The position numbers and the translations under genes are program-made. From Sphingomicrobium sp. (lineage in GTDB: Bacteria > Pseudomonadota > Alphaproteobacteria > Sphingomonadales > Sphingomonadaceae): a DNA stretch of 64,000 nucleotides. The stretch covers positions 1 through 64,000 of the forward strand of contig JANWLR010000042.1 of NCBI GenBank assembly GCA_025450755.1, given 5' to 3'. Below are positions 20,301-32,362 of the stretch, piece by piece. Positions within the stretch are counted from its first letter, which is position 1. Every line of letters begins with the position of its first letter. A model generated the notes under the pieces. The model searched no databases, was not told where the DNA came from, and saw only the letters and a program-made list of their open reading frames with translations.

Positions 20301-20766
20301 AGCATTGCGGGGCACATGGATCCATCAGCTGCTCGAGCGGCTACCGGCGGTCGATCCGAGCGCGCGGACAGCTGCCGCAAATCGCTGGTTGGAGAGTTCC
20401 GCGGGAATTGAGGATGCAGAGCTCCGCAACCAAATCGTATCCCAGGTCTGCGCAATCCTGTTCAATCCCCGTTTCGCGCCTTTGTTCGGCCCCGGCTCGC
20501 TGGGTGAAGCGCCTCTCGCTGCTACATTGCCTGACGGGCGCGTCATCGCCGGTACAGTCGATCGTCTGCTCGTCACCGAGAAAGAGGTTTCCGTTATTGA
20601 CTTCAAGACAGGATGGGTCCCGCCGACGGAAATCGACATTCCCAGCAGCCACCGCGCGCAAATGGCCGCTTATGCCGAGGCCCTGCAGGTCATCTTCCCG
20701 GGACGGAAGGTCGCTGCATCGCTGTTGTACACGGCAGCCCCGAAACTCATTGAACTCATGCCTTGA
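17374..20766 (+). CDS. addA: Double-strand-break repair helicase AddA
   Basis: A UvrD/RecB-family helicase-nuclease of about 1130 residues, partner of AddB. The Walker A motif is [12 protein letters not shown] (Lys35), and helicase motifs [51 protein letters not shown] and [16 protein letters not shown] are all present. The C-terminal nuclease has GTVDRLL and VIDFKTGW. So it should unwind and cut duplex ends. The ATG at 17374 is chosen; a TTG at 17362 would add four residues (MGSG). Gene order addB-addA-trxA matches other alphaproteobacteria. Confidence 0.95.
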   Translation: MSERFKIFPPLMDEQALAADPKAHASLSASAGTGKTQVLTARVLLLLLQGARPESILCLTFTKAAAAEMANRIGARLAAWVRIPEKVLRKDLFALRAQTDPQTIERARQLFAKVLDCPGGLKVQTIHSFAQGLLAAFPAEAGIVPGFQPIDGRAEQELVRRTLADLMADSEARQDEDLIGDVQCLSRRLGEAGAIEYLQACAREPEAMARLGDRAMIEPTIRRLMDLPDESVEDYIAHYCGDDRFDCDLLRAIAEANRKWGKQTGLEHAQTIEQWLTLTPIERAARLSDLFKITKRVYPGQAKAEPHYESHAGRLAVLIEELLRIQNGALLARDIAAGLRAGQAFANAYAKAKRAAGVADFNDLIERTRHLLKQQGIGDWVRYKLDRQVDHVLVDEAQDTNAAQWEIIEQLVDEFFSGSSESEGRSRTLFMVGDFKQAIYGFQGTDPRKFQEAREAFKQRAAALSSAGDLFSYHQRAREFRDLSIAASFRSAQPVLDVVDAVIGTVGHKAMGLSDAPAKHRAHHLDRTGRVELWEPFAVDQSAEDLDEGEERWIALRDRHYADALAERIRLMLEEAPVIASTGQPITPGDILVLVRSRGELASLIVARLFSAGVPVAGVDRLQLHEPLAVQDLLAAVKFAVQPNDDLSLACLLVSPLIGWDQDRLRELAYGRKVSLWRELRQRADDFRDTHDALSELLRIADFVNPSRFLETILTGPMQGRRKLYSRLGMAARDPIDEMMNSALEFERNETASLDRFLAWFSRGTVDVQRDPGQSGNEVRVMTVHGAKGLEAPVVIVADATADPARLGRTPLTVDVEVEQAGLVPLLRPKKDERCPPFEEIIASEEKRDLEEHLRLLYVALTRSADRLIVSGVMPKAKKDRSDPRPANSWHLIVEQAMAEMGATPSDGHVALRYGSDATSRLKRARAKVALPPVAIPAWATSLAPPEARPPRPLAPSAISADDESAPPPSEAIRAAALRGTWIHQLLERLPAVDPSARTAAANRWLESSAGIEDAELRNQIVSQVCAILFNPRFAPLFGPGSLGEAPLAATLPDGRVIAGTVDRLLVTEKEVSVIDFKTGWVPPTEIDIPSSHRAQMAAYAEALQVIFPGRKVAASLLYTAAPKLIELMP

Positions 20767-20830
20767 GGGCAGCGCACCAAGTGCCCATATGCTCGTTAAC
20801 TTTTGCATTTCGCAAGGAGATTCGCCCGCC

Positions 20831-21151
20831 ATGGCAACCAAGACCGTTACCGACCAGAGCTTCGCCACCGACGTCCTCGGTTCCGACAGTCCTGTCCTCG
20901 TCGATTTCTGGGCGGAGTGGTGTGGGCCCTGCCGGATGATCGCACCGGCACTCGAAGAGATCGCAGGCGAGCTCGGCGACAAGGTCACGATCGCCAAGCT
21001 CAACATTGACGAGAACCCGGATATTCCTAGCCGTTATGGCGTCCGCGGAATTCCGACGATGCTGCTGTTCAAGAGCGGTCAGCCCGTTGCGCAGAAAGTC
21101 GGCGCAGCGCCGCGCAGCCAGATCCAGCAGTGGCTGGAGGGAAACCTCTAG
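20831..21151 (+). CDS. trxA: Thioredoxin
   Basis: A 106-residue classic thioredoxin that reduces disulfides in cytoplasmic proteins. The active site WCGPC (Cys31 and Cys34) lies after VLVDFWAE, and the cis-proline loop GIPTML is present. An aaggaga ribosome site 10 bp upstream supports the ATG at 20831; the open frame extends upstream only inside addA. It follows addA by 64 bp and its stop directly abuts the stop of the convergent GFA-family gene. Confidence 0.97.
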   Translation: MATKTVTDQSFATDVLGSDSPVLVDFWAEWCGPCRMIAPALEEIAGELGDKVTIAKLNIDENPDIPSRYGVRGIPTMLLFKSGQPVAQKVGAAPRSQIQQWLEGNL

Positions 21152-21595
21152 CTACTCGCAAGGGGGCTGCGTCCCCGCGAGCCCTCTCGTGTCCGGGCGG
21201 AACTTGTCGTGCCGAGGGAGTTCGTCCTTCGGCTCGAACCAGCCGATCCTGGTTCCCCAGAAGATGTGAAATTCGGGGCTAATCGCTTCCGGGTTGTCCA
21301 GCGTTGCGACGCTGAAATCCGCTGTCTCCGGCTGGTGGTTTACCTTCATGAGGAACGGCGTTCCGCATTCTCCGCAGAATTCGCGATGCCCAAAGCTGGA
21401 TGATGCCACAGCCTTCACCTTTTCGGCTCCGGCAGTCCACACGAAGTGGGGTTCAGCGACGCTCGCGAAAACCATCGCCGGAGCGCCGCTGCTGAGCTGG
21501 CACGTGCGGCAGTGGCACCATCCACAATCGAAAGGATCGCTCTTCAACTCGTAGCGCACCGCTCCGCACATGCATCCGCCTGTTAATTCCGGCAT
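21152..21595 (-). CDS. GFA/CENP-V family zinc protein
   Basis: A 147-residue protein of the glutathione-dependent formaldehyde-activating (GFA) fold. The zinc-binding cysteines appear in the usual pattern: CMC (Cys8, Cys10), CGWCHCRTC (residues 24-32) and FCGECGTPF further on. Family members bind zinc and some bind S-hydroxymethylglutathione, but most are not enzymatically characterised, so I give only the family. It is convergent with trxA and divergent from secA across 122 bp. Confidence 0.9.
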   Translation of the reverse strand: MPELTGGCMCGAVRYELKSDPFDCGWCHCRTCQLSSGAPAMVFASVAEPHFVWTAGAEKVKAVASSSFGHREFCGECGTPFLMKVNHQPETADFSVATLDNPEAISPEFHIFWGTRIGWFEPKDELPRHDKFRPDTRGLAGTQPPCE

Positions 21596-21717
21596 TTGTT
21601 CACGGTCCCTTTAATTGACTACGGCTAGGGCGCTCCTTACATCGCCGGGCGCAGTTTCCCAGAGCGTCGGCGAGGGTTTTCTCGTCTTCCAAACGCCCGG
21701 GTTTTTAAGGGAATTCC

Positions 21718-24459
<2,742 letters not shown>

Positions 24460-24473
24460 CGCCGACCACTGCC

Positions 24474-27400
24474 GTGGCGGCAATCGACCGGACAGAGCTG
24501 CGGCGGGCCTATCGGCCTGACGAGGAGCAAGTCGCAAGCGTTCGCATCGAACAGGCTCGCCTAAACGCGAGCGAAGCCAGCGAAGCGGCCGCTACCGCGC
24601 GTGCACTGGTCAAGAGCGTTCGCGCGCACAAGCCCTCGGGCGTTGACGCATTCTTGCAAGCATACGACCTCGGCTCGGATGAAGGCATTGCGATGATGTG
24701 CCTTGCCGAGGCGCTGCTTCGCATCCCGGACGCGCACACCGCCGACGAGCTAATTGCCGACAAGCTCTCTGGCCCCGATTGGTCGGAAAAGCTCGGGCGG
24801 TCGGATTCGTCGTTCGTGAATGCGGCCACTTTCTCGCTGTTGCTGACCGGCAAGGTGCTCGAGAGCGCGCAGGACCGTTCTGACAATTGGAAAGCTGCGC
24901 TTGGCCGGGCAGTCGGTCGCCTAGGCGAACCCGTAGTTCGAACCGCCGTCCGCGAGGCCATGAAGATTCTCGGGCGAAATTTCGTGTTCGGCCGGACGAT
25001 CGATGAAGCGCTGAAACGCGCCGGCCCTGAACGGCGTCAGGGCCTCAGTCACAGCTTCGACATGCTCGGCGAAGCGGCCAGGACTTTCGAGGATGCGGAT
25101 AGATATGCGCAATCCTACGCGAACGCCCTCGACCATATTGCCGCTGAGGCGAAGGGCGGCTTCAAGGCGTCTCCTGGTATCTCGGTAAAACTGACGGCGC
25201 TTCACCCACGGTTTGAATATACCCACCGCGAGGAAGCGCTCGCAACAGTCATTCCAATTGTCCGTGAACTGGCCCTCAAAGCCGCGAAAGCGGACGTCCA
25301 CTTCACCATCGATGCAGAGGAAGCCGATCGGCTCGAACTGCAGATGGACGTGTTTGAGGCCCTGCTTGCTGACGACATTTTGTTCGAGAATGGCTGGGGA
25401 GGATTCGGGATCGCCATCCAGGCGTACCAGAAGCGGGCGGCGCCGCTGTGCGATTGGGTGGCACAGTCAGCGCGAGCGCGCGGCCGCAAGCTCATGTGCC
25501 GGCTCGTCAAGGGCGCTTACTGGGACACCGAGATCAAGGCGGCGCAGGTTGCGGGATTGTCCGATTATCCCGTCTGGACCCGCAAGGTCGCGACCGACGT
25601 CTCCTATCTCGCCTGCGCGAAGAAGCTGCTTTCGGCGAGCGACATCATCTATTCCGCCTTCGCTACGCATAATGCGAACACGATCGGGCAGGTGAAGGCG
25701 CTCGCGGGTGACAAAGCGTTCGAGTTCCAGCGCCTCCATGGCATGGGCGAGGAACTGTACGAAGAGCTCGCTGAACTTGAGCGGCACATCGGCGACAAGC
25801 CGACGCCGGTGCGGATCTACGCACCCGTTGGCAGCCACAAGGAATTGCTCGCCTATCTCGTTCGGCGCCTTCTCGAGAACGGCGCCAACTCAGGTTTTGT
25901 CAACCGGATCGCCGACGAGCAGGTCTCGATCGACGAGTTGGTCAAGGACCCGGTCGCCGAGCTTGCGGCGCTCGAGCCCAAGCGCAATCCGAAGATCATC
26001 CTCCCGCCCGATCTATTCGGGACGCGGCGTCGCAACAGCACCGGGGTCGACCTGAGCGATCCGCTAGTGCGCGAGCCGTTGCTCGAACGGCTAAAAGCGT
26101 TCGAAGCCCGCAGCTGGATCGCAAAGCCAGGGATCGGAAAGGGCGAGGCCAGGCCGATCGTGTCGCCCCAGGACCATCGGATCACTGTCGGAACGACGTT
26201 CGAGGCGACCGCTTCCGAAGTCGATCGGATGGTTCGTTGCGCGCATGCCGCGCAAGTCGAATGGGATTCGCTTGGCGGCGAAGCGCGGGCAAAATTGCTC
26301 GAACGCACGGCTGACCTCTACGAGGCCCATGCGGAAGAATTTTTCTCGCTCTGCACTCGGGAGGCCGGGAAGACCTTGACCGACGCAGTGCTCGAAGTGC
26401 GCGAGGCCGTCGATTTTCTGCGTTTCTACGCATCCGAAGCTCGACGCCAATTCACCAAGCCGCTTCCGCTTCCGGGGCCCACAGGAGAGCGGAACGAGCT
26501 CAGATTGCACGGCCGGGGCGTGATCGCGAGCATTTCGCCGTGGAATTTCCCCCTAGCCATCTTCACGGGCCTGGTCTCGGCCCCCCTCGCCGCAGGCAAT
26601 GCAGTCATCGCAAAACCGGCCGGGCAAACGCCGCTGATTGGCGCGTTGGCGGTCGAGCTGATGCATCAGGCGGGCGTTCCCAGGGACGTGGTCCAGCTCG
26701 CGCCAGGCTCGGGGAGGGTCGTCGGCGGAACGCTGACTGCACATCCGCTGCTTTCGGGCGTCGTTTTCACCGGATCGACCGAAACCGCGCGCATGATCAA
26801 TCGCGCACTCGCGGAGCGCGACGGCCCGATCATCCCGTTCGTTGCTGAAACAGGCGGCCAGAATGCGATGATCGTCGATTCATCAGCGCTGCCTGAACAA
26901 GTTACGCGCGACGTCATTTCCTCGGCATTCCAGAGCGCGGGCCAGCGCTGCTCGGCCTTGCGCGTGCTTTTCGTGCAGGAGGATGTCGCCGATGGCATGA
27001 TCAAGATGATTGCCGGCGCAATGGAAGCGCTTAATGTCGGCGACCCGGGTGATCTCGCAACTGACGTCGGCCCGGTGATCGACGAGGCTGCAAAGAAAGT
27101 GCTCGATGACCACATCAAGTGGCTCGACAAGAATGCGAAGCAGATTTGCCGGCTGAAGGTGCCAAAGGCGGCTGCACACGGCTGCTTCGTTGCTCCCGTT
27201 TTTTATGAAATTAAGTCGCTAAGTCAATTGAATCGCGAGAATTTTGGCGCGATCCTTCACGTCATCCGCTTTGCCGGCGACAAGCTCGACGAGGTCGTCG
27301 AGGCAATCAACACGACGGGTTATGGCCTGACCCTCGGGCTGCAGAGCCGCATCGACACGGTCCGCGACTATGTCGAGGAGCATGCCCGCGTCGGCAACTT

Positions 27401-27590
27401 CTACGTCAACCGCAACCAGATCGGCGCCGTGGTCGAGAGCCAGCCATTCGGCGGCGAAGGCCTCAGCGGCACCGGACCGAAGGCCGGCGGGCCACATTAT
27501 GTTGCTCGATTTGCCACCGAGCGAGTCACCTGCATCGATACGACAGCGGCGGGCGGAAACGCTTCGCTAATGGCCTCGATCGACGGCTGA
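24474..27590 (+). CDS. putA: Bifunctional proline dehydrogenase / delta-1-pyrroline-5-carboxylate dehydrogenase
   Basis: A protein of about 1038 residues oxidising proline to glutamate in two steps with substrate channelling. The N-terminal half is the FAD proline dehydrogenase barrel (SVKLTALHPRFEY, FTIDAEEADRLELQ, RLVKGAYWDTEIK, ATHNANTI). The C-terminal half is an aldehyde dehydrogenase with SPWNFPLAI, catalytic Glu in VAETGGQNAMIVD and catalytic Cys in SAGQRCSAL. It ends with the conserved IDTTAAGGNASL. No ribbon-helix-helix DNA-binding domain is visible at the N-terminus, so it is unlikely to repress its own gene. I chose the GTG at 24474, 14 bp after secA, rather than an upstream ATG inside secA. 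Confidence 0.93.
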   Translation: MAAIDRTELRRAYRPDEEQVASVRIEQARLNASEASEAAATARALVKSVRAHKPSGVDAFLQAYDLGSDEGIAMMCLAEALLRIPDAHTADELIADKLSGPDWSEKLGRSDSSFVNAATFSLLLTGKVLESAQDRSDNWKAALGRAVGRLGEPVVRTAVREAMKILGRNFVFGRTIDEALKRAGPERRQGLSHSFDMLGEAARTFEDADRYAQSYANALDHIAAEAKGGFKASPGISVKLTALHPRFEYTHREEALATVIPIVRELALKAAKADVHFTIDAEEADRLELQMDVFEALLADDILFENGWGGFGIAIQAYQKRAAPLCDWVAQSARARGRKLMCRLVKGAYWDTEIKAAQVAGLSDYPVWTRKVATDVSYLACAKKLLSASDIIYSAFATHNANTIGQVKALAGDKAFEFQRLHGMGEELYEELAELERHIGDKPTPVRIYAPVGSHKELLAYLVRRLLENGANSGFVNRIADEQVSIDELVKDPVAELAALEPKRNPKIILPPDLFGTRRRNSTGVDLSDPLVREPLLERLKAFEARSWIAKPGIGKGEARPIVSPQDHRITVGTTFEATASEVDRMVRCAHAAQVEWDSLGGEARAKLLERTADLYEAHAEEFFSLCTREAGKTLTDAVLEVREAVDFLRFYASEARRQFTKPLPLPGPTGERNELRLHGRGVIASISPWNFPLAIFTGLVSAPLAAGNAVIAKPAGQTPLIGALAVELMHQAGVPRDVVQLAPGSGRVVGGTLTAHPLLSGVVFTGSTETARMINRALAERDGPIIPFVAETGGQNAMIVDSSALPEQVTRDVISSAFQSAGQRCSALRVLFVQEDVADGMIKMIAGAMEALNVGDPGDLATDVGPVIDEAAKKVLDDHIKWLDKNAKQICRLKVPKAAAHGCFVAPVFYEIKSLSQLNRENFGAILHVIRFAGDKLDEVVEAINTTGYGLTLGLQSRIDTVRDYVEEHARVGNFYVNRNQIGAVVESQPFGGEGLSGTGPKAGGPHYVARFATERVTCIDTTAAGGNASLMASIDG

Positions 27591-27812
27591 TGCGGTCCCG
27601 CGCTGGGACGTACCAAATGGTCTGTGGAGCGGGCGGCCGAGATCATCGTTTGCGGCTCTGCGGGGTGGTCCTTCTTAGCGGACACGAACACGCCTCGCCG
27701 GAGCGGCCGGGTCTGCACCCAGTCCGGCCGCTTCGATCATGCCTCGGAGCTCTCCACGATTTAAGGAGGAATGCGTAGAGCGCGCCTCCGATGCCCCGGC
27801 TAACTTTCGGTG

Positions 27813-28880
27813 ATGGACGTTGCCACCAGCTTTGCGCCCAGCACCGAGCTCGCAAGCCGCAAACATGCTCGCAAGGTCCGAACAGTCGCATGGTGGTTGG
27901 TGATTGTGCTGGGGATTGCCGCTATCGCAGTTGCGGCTTGGTGGTTCACCACGCGCCCGATCAACGTGGTTGGAAGTCGCGTTCGCCGCGGAAATGTGGC
28001 GGAGATCGTTTACGCCACAGGGTTCGTCGAACCTCAGCGTCCTGTCGACGTTTCGTCGCGCGTCACTGCGCCGGTCACAGCTGTTCTCGCCGACGAGGGC
28101 GAGAAGGTCGTGCGGCATCAGGCACTTGCAACCCTCGACGCGGAAGATCAGCGTCAAACGATCGGCCAGCTTTCCGCCGCTCGAATCAAGGCCGAGCAAG
28201 ACGAACGGCGCGCGCTCGCTCTTTTTTCGCAGGGCTGGATGGCAAAGGCGGGCCGCGACGAGGCAGTTGCGACCGCAAACGCCGCGCGCGCGGCGGAGGC
28301 CTCGGCTCGAGCGAAGCTAGACCAATTCACAATCCGATCGGGAATCCCGGGCGTTATTCTGCGGCGTGAGGTAGAACCCGGCGATCTCGCTACTGCGTCG
28401 AAGATACTATTCGAGGTCGGTGACCCCAAATTGCTCCGGGTTACTGCCACCGTTGACGAGCGCGACATTCCACTTGTCCGCACGGGCAGCGTCGCAATGA
28501 TGTCGACCGAAGCCTATCCGGGCCGGATTCTCCGCGGCTACGTCTACGAAATCACTCCGGGCGGCGACCCCGATCAGCGTGCCTTTCGCGTGCGAATCCG
28601 GCCCGAACAGGGATTGACCCTCCCGGTCGGCCTTACTCTCGAGGTGAATATCATGGCGGCCGAGCGGCAAAACGCGCTGCTGGTGCCGCCAAACGCTGTT
28701 CGCGATAATGCCGTCTGGGCAGTCGAAGATGGTCGGGCGGTTCAAAAGCCCGTCCAGGTGGGCATTCGAGGGGCCTCTCGTACGGAGATCAGAAGGGGCT
28801 TGAGCGATCTGGACTGTGTCGTCAGCAATCCTTCGGACAAGCTGAAGGACGGCCAACGCATTAGCGTCAAAGGCTGCTAG
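27813..28880 (+). CDS. HlyD/MacA-like periplasmic adaptor of an ABC exporter
   Basis: A 355-residue membrane fusion protein. One transmembrane helix lies at about residues 27-46, followed by the biotinyl-lipoyl-like half (VTAPVTAVLADEGEKV), a short coiled-coil hairpin, the returning lipoyl half (QFTIRSGIPGVILRREVEPGD) and beta-barrel domains. It would bridge the inner-membrane ABC transporter to the periplasm or an outer-membrane channel. It lies 1 bp before the permease gene, followed by the ATPase gene, which gives a MacAB/DevBCA-type operon. GTG at 27810 is an alternative start. No outer-membrane channel gene is nearby. Substrate unknown. Confidence 0.85.
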   Translation: MDVATSFAPSTELASRKHARKVRTVAWWLVIVLGIAAIAVAAWWFTTRPINVVGSRVRRGNVAEIVYATGFVEPQRPVDVSSRVTAPVTAVLADEGEKVVRHQALATLDAEDQRQTIGQLSAARIKAEQDERRALALFSQGWMAKAGRDEAVATANAARAAEASARAKLDQFTIRSGIPGVILRREVEPGDLATASKILFEVGDPKLLRVTATVDERDIPLVRTGSVAMMSTEAYPGRILRGYVYEITPGGDPDQRAFRVRIRPEQGLTLPVGLTLEVNIMAAERQNALLVPPNAVRDNAVWAVEDGRAVQKPVQVGIRGASRTEIRRGLSDLDCVVSNPSDKLKDGQRISVKGC

Positions 28881-28881
28881 A

Positions 28882-30126
28882 GTGCTTGCCCGCGTGCGGC
28901 TCATCCTCGGAATAGCCGTCAAGCACCTTGCAAAGCGCAAGCGCCAGACCGCAGTCGCCATCGCCGGTGTGGGCATCGGCGTCGGTTTCTTCCTTGCCGT
29001 CTCGGCAATGATGATCGGTAGCCAGAACGATTTCGTCCAAAGGCTGATCAGTTCCGCGCCGCACATCATTATCTCGGACGAGATTCGAAGTCCCCGACCG
29101 CAGCCCGCCATTCGGGCGCTTCGCGGCACGACCGTCGAGATCCAGGGCTACAAGACCCGCAACGAAGTCCGGGGAATCAAAGACTGGCAGGAAATCGTGC
29201 AAGCAGCGGAGGCTATCCCGGGTTCGATAGTGGCGCCTTCATTATCCGGCGCCGTTACGCTTCGCGTCGGCGGCCGGGAAGAGCCGCTCGGCATCATCGG
29301 CGTTGATCCCAGTATCGAAGAAAAGATTGAAAACGTGCAGGACAATATGTCCGCCGGCACTTTTCACGATCTTGAGACGACGCAGGGCGGGGTGATCATC
29401 ACGGAAGACCTGGCCCAGCGGCTCGGGGTCCGAATGGGCGACACTGTGGGGGCAACCTCAGCGGCAGGGACCCGGTCATTGAAGATCGTCGGGCTGTTCG
29501 CCCGAGGCCGCGGCCAGTTCGGCAACAACGGCTATGTTCTCCTGCGTGAGGCTCAATCGCTGACGGGTCATCCTTTCATCATCAACCGCATCGGGGTCAG
29601 TATCCCGGACCCGTACGCGGCGCAGACTGTCGCAGCGAACCTTGAAGACCGCTTCGGCTACAAGGCCCAAAGCTGGCAGGAGCGATCAGCCGATTTCATG
29701 ACTCTTCTGCTGACCCGTAACGTGATCATGTATTCCGTCATCTCGGCAATGCTGCTCGTCGCCAGCTTCGGCATCTACACGGCGGTGTCGAACTCGGTCG
29801 TGGACAAGCGCCGCGACATTGCAATCCTCCGCTCGATTGGCTTCTCACAAAGCGACCTGCAGCGCGTCTTCGTCGCGGAAGGAATAATATTGGCGATCAT
29901 CGGCGTCGTTGCCGGTTGGGCGATCGGAACGTTGCTCATGCAGATTCTCGGATCGATCCGGTTCCCGATTCTCGGTCGTGTGGAGCACCTTCCGCTCGAT
30001 CGAAGTGCGCGTCAGTTCATGATTGCTGGATTATCCTCATTGTGCGCCGCGGCCATCGCCGCATGGCTTCCCGCCCGAAAGGCGGCGCGCGTGGACCCAG
30101 TCGAGATCCTTCGCGGCGCCGCATGA
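28882..30126 (+). CDS. FtsX-like ABC transporter permease
   Basis: A 414-residue MacB/FtsX-superfamily permease. An N-terminal transmembrane helix (about residues 20-45) is followed by a large periplasmic MacB_PCD-like domain (about 50-260) and three C-terminal helices (about 270-300, 330-360, 370-395), the standard four-span layout without fused ATPase. The GTG start lies 1 bp after the adaptor gene, and its stop overlaps the ATPase start (ATGA). It should work with its neighbours as a mechanotransmission-type exporter; the cargo cannot be inferred. Confidence 0.88.
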   Translation: MLARVRLILGIAVKHLAKRKRQTAVAIAGVGIGVGFFLAVSAMMIGSQNDFVQRLISSAPHIIISDEIRSPRPQPAIRALRGTTVEIQGYKTRNEVRGIKDWQEIVQAAEAIPGSIVAPSLSGAVTLRVGGREEPLGIIGVDPSIEEKIENVQDNMSAGTFHDLETTQGGVIITEDLAQRLGVRMGDTVGATSAAGTRSLKIVGLFARGRGQFGNNGYVLLREAQSLTGHPFIINRIGVSIPDPYAAQTVAANLEDRFGYKAQSWQERSADFMTLLLTRNVIMYSVISAMLLVASFGIYTAVSNSVVDKRRDIAILRSIGFSQSDLQRVFVAEGIILAIIGVVAGWAIGTLLMQILGSIRFPILGRVEHLPLDRSARQFMIAGLSSLCAAAIAAWLPARKAARVDPVEILRGAA

Positions 30127-30803
30127 CAGCTTTGATGTCGACGCGCGCACTGTCGCGCACTCTTCCGACCGAACCACCTGTCACACTGGTACGAAATGTC
30201 GACCTGGACATTGCCGCCGGCCGGTTTCACGCGGTCATAGGACCGTCCGGATGCGGGAAGTCCAGTCTGCTGTATCTGCTGGGGCTACTTGATCGGCCGA
30301 CGGCGGGAACCGTCTTGTTCCGGGGCGAAGAAACGAACACGCTCAGTGGCGATGAGCGAGCCAGGCTCCGACTGGAGCAATTCGGCTTCGTTTTCCAGTT
30401 CCACTTCCTGCTTCCCGAATTCACGGCGCTGGAAAATGTCCTCATTCCCATCCGGCGCCTTGGTCGGCTGAACGGATCAGCAATGGCCGACCAAGCACTC
30501 GCAATGCTCGATGGGCTGGGGCTTGCTGGCCAGGCGGGAAAGACACCCGACAAGATGTCCGGCGGGGAGAGGCAAAGGGTTGCGATAGCCCGAGCTCTCG
30601 CGAACGACCCCAGCCTGGTGCTTGGCGACGAGCCAACCGGCAATCTCGATAGCGGAAACAGCGCGCACGTGATCCAGATTTTCCAGCGGATCGCCCATGA
30701 TCAAGGGCGGGCGGTGGTCTGCGTCACGCACGATCCGACGGTTGCAGCAGCCGCGGACGTTCGCATCCACATGCTTGACGGCGCGATCGAACGGATCGAA
30801 TGA
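30123..30803 (+). CDS. ABC transporter ATP-binding protein (MacB/LolD type)
   Basis: A 226-residue ATPase. Walker A GPSGCGKSSLLYLLG, Q-loop region FVFQFHFLLPEFTALENV, signature MSGGERQRVAIARAL, Walker B LVLGDEPTGNLDS and the switch His in VCVTHD are all present. The Phe-Leu-Leu-Pro after the Q-loop is typical of the LolD/MacB group. It partners the preceding FtsX-type permease; the 4-bp overlap suggests coupled translation. The chosen ATG at 30123 gives a normal length; the longer frame lies inside the permease gene. Confidence 0.92.
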   Translation: MTALMSTRALSRTLPTEPPVTLVRNVDLDIAAGRFHAVIGPSGCGKSSLLYLLGLLDRPTAGTVLFRGEETNTLSGDERARLRLEQFGFVFQFHFLLPEFTALENVLIPIRRLGRLNGSAMADQALAMLDGLGLAGQAGKTPDKMSGGERQRVAIARALANDPSLVLGDEPTGNLDSGNSAHVIQIFQRIAHDQGRAVVCVTHDPTVAAAADVRIHMLDGAIERIE

Positions 30804-31094
30804 AGTCCTGGCTCAACTGGCGGTTAGTGGCGCAGTCTCGCGAGAATTCCACAATATAGTGCCGTAAATAAATCGCGCCAGGAGAGCCCCAATGGCCATT
30901 CAACCGGAAGCTGCCAGAAAATGGGAGCGATGATTGAGCGCCCTCTCTCTGACTGCTCCTAATCCCAATTCCTTCTCCCCGGTATCCGGCAATTTCCGTA
31001 GCTGTCCCGCCCGGCCGGCACTCGTCAGTAATATCCCGTAATGTGCTCCGACCGGGGCGCCTTCATCCTCACGAGGATCTGAAGGAAGGTCGCC

Positions 31095-31853
31095 ATGAAA
31101 GATGAAGAGGCATCGGTTGCGCTCGTCACCGGCGCAAGCTCGGGCATAGGACGGGCGGCCGCGATAGCCTTCGCCCGCGCCGGCTACAATGTTGTGATCG
31201 CCGACGTTCACGAGGACCAGGGCCGAGAGGTTGCCGCCGAGTGTGAGCGCGAAGGTGCGACCTGTCGTTTCATTCGCTGCGACGTCTCTGATGAGAAGAG
31301 CGTGCAGAATTTGATCAGCGAAACTGTCATAAGCTTCGGGCGCTTGGATGCCGCATTCAACAATGCGGGTGTCGAGGGTGAGCTGGCGCCTGCCGGCGTA
31401 TGCACGACTGCCAATTTCGACCGTGTGATTGCGATAAACCTGCGTGGCACATTCCTGTGCATGCGCGAGGAATTGCAGCACATGGCAAAGCAAGCGACAG
31501 GTGGCGCGATCGTCAACACCTCGTCGATCGCGGGGCTGGTCGGTTTCCCCGGCATTCCAGCCTATGTCGCATCCAAGCATGGGATTGTGGGACTCACTCG
31601 GAATGCTGCGCTTGAATATGCGAAGCAGCAGATCCGCGTGAATGCCGTCTGCCCCGGAGCCATCGAGACGCCGATGCTCGAGCGCTTGATGTCGACCGGA
31701 GTTGCTCGTGAAGCCATCGTCCAGAGCGAACCGGTAGGTCGTATCGGCAAGCCCGATGAAATCGCCGCAGCAGTGCTGTGGCTGTGCAGCCCAGCCGCAA
31801 GTTTCGTCACCGGTCAGGCGATTGCTGTCGATGGAGGCTGGACAGCTGCCTGA
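31095..31853 (+). CDS. Short-chain dehydrogenase/reductase (SDR)
   Basis: A 252-residue classical SDR, an NAD(P)-dependent oxidoreductase. The cofactor glycine motif is TGASSGIG (residues 12-19), NNAG follows at 89-92, and the catalytic set is Ser143/144 with Tyr157 and Lys161 (AYVASK). It ends with the common VDGGWTAA. The acidic residue after beta-2 (VVIADV) suggests NAD rather than NADP preference (inference). Substrate is not evident. It is preceded by a 291-bp gap and a gaagga ribosome site, and followed by its own terminator, so it is a single-gene unit. Confidence 0.92.
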   Translation: MKDEEASVALVTGASSGIGRAAAIAFARAGYNVVIADVHEDQGREVAAECEREGATCRFIRCDVSDEKSVQNLISETVISFGRLDAAFNNAGVEGELAPAGVCTTANFDRVIAINLRGTFLCMREELQHMAKQATGGAIVNTSSIAGLVGFPGIPAYVASKHGIVGLTRNAALEYAKQQIRVNAVCPGAIETPMLERLMSTGVAREAIVQSEPVGRIGKPDEIAAAVLWLCSPAASFVTGQAIAVDGGWTAA

Positions 31854-31864
31854 TCAATTGCCGC

Positions 31865-31894
31865 TCCGCGCGTCGATTGTCGCGCGGATTTTTT
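31865..31894 (+). terminator. Rho-independent terminator after the SDR gene
   Basis: A perfect 8-bp stem (tccgcgcg 31865-31872 with cgcgcgga 31881-31888), an 8-base loop and six T residues, 11 bp after the SDR stop. Confidence 0.9.
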
Positions 31895-32024
31895 CGGTTG
31901 ACGGGTTGGCGTTAGTTAGGTGCAGAGCTTCCTAACCCATGTTATAGCAGGTCCTGACTCGCATTCGCACGAGCGTAAAGAGCTTGCGGAGCGTGTTGCT
32001 GCTCGGGGGCGGAGGTGTGAACAA

Positions 32025-32183
32025 ATGCAACGGTTCGTTGCGCGTGAGAACGTCAGGCGTTTCAAGGAGCAGCTGAAGGACTGCAATGATGAAGGGCAGC
32101 GGCAGACCCTGAGCCGCTTGCTTGCCGAAGAAGAAGCGAAGCTGAAAAAGCTCCTTCGCGGTGAGGTCGATTGGGCGGCTTAG
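32025..32183 (+). CDS. Small charged helical protein, function unknown
   Basis: A 52-residue protein, MQRFVARENVRRFKEQLKDC at the start and rich in Arg, Lys and Glu throughout, predicted to be one or two amphipathic helices. GGAGG lies 9 bp upstream of the ATG at 32025, which decides the start; the open frame runs up to 31920 but without a ribosome site. Small proteins of this composition, often starting with a VxxEN(I/V)RRF motif and ending in a LLAEEEAKL motif, are common in sphingomonads (recollection). Its stop overlaps the stop of the next, convergent gene by 4 bp. Confidence 0.65.
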   Translation: MQRFVARENVRRFKEQLKDCNDEGQRQTLSRLLAEEEAKLKKLLRGEVDWAA

Positions 32184-32362
32184 ATCGCTTCCCGGCGCGT
32201 CTGTTTGCTGCTCGAACTGCTATGAAACGTCAATTCCCGCTCACGCGCCAGATCTTCGAAGGCCTCTGACAGACGGAGAAGGAACGCCTGTTCGGGCTTT
32301 CCAGCGAATTCGCCGGCTTGCGCCCGGCAGACGGCTGCCTGTTCTGCAAGTGAAATGGTCAT
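32180..32362 (-). CDS. Small hypothetical protein
   Basis: A 60-residue protein beginning MTISLAEQAAVCRAQAGEFA, with a helical body and a polar serine-rich tail. AGGGG lies 6 bp upstream of the ATG at 32362, so I prefer it to the ATG at 32419. The body resembles the short LAEQAxxCR...LxxxAxxFEDLA helical proteins often seen in alphaproteobacteria, with no known role. It is convergent with the 52-residue gene. Confidence 0.6.
   Translation of the reverse strand: MTISLAEQAAVCRAQAGEFAGKPEQAFLLRLSEAFEDLARERELTFHSSSSSKQTRREAI

Noticed and set aside
30893-30934. 13-codon frame MAIQPEAARKWER with an AGGAGA site upstream
   Set aside because: The ribosome site is good, but no leader function, regulation or conservation can be argued from one copy.
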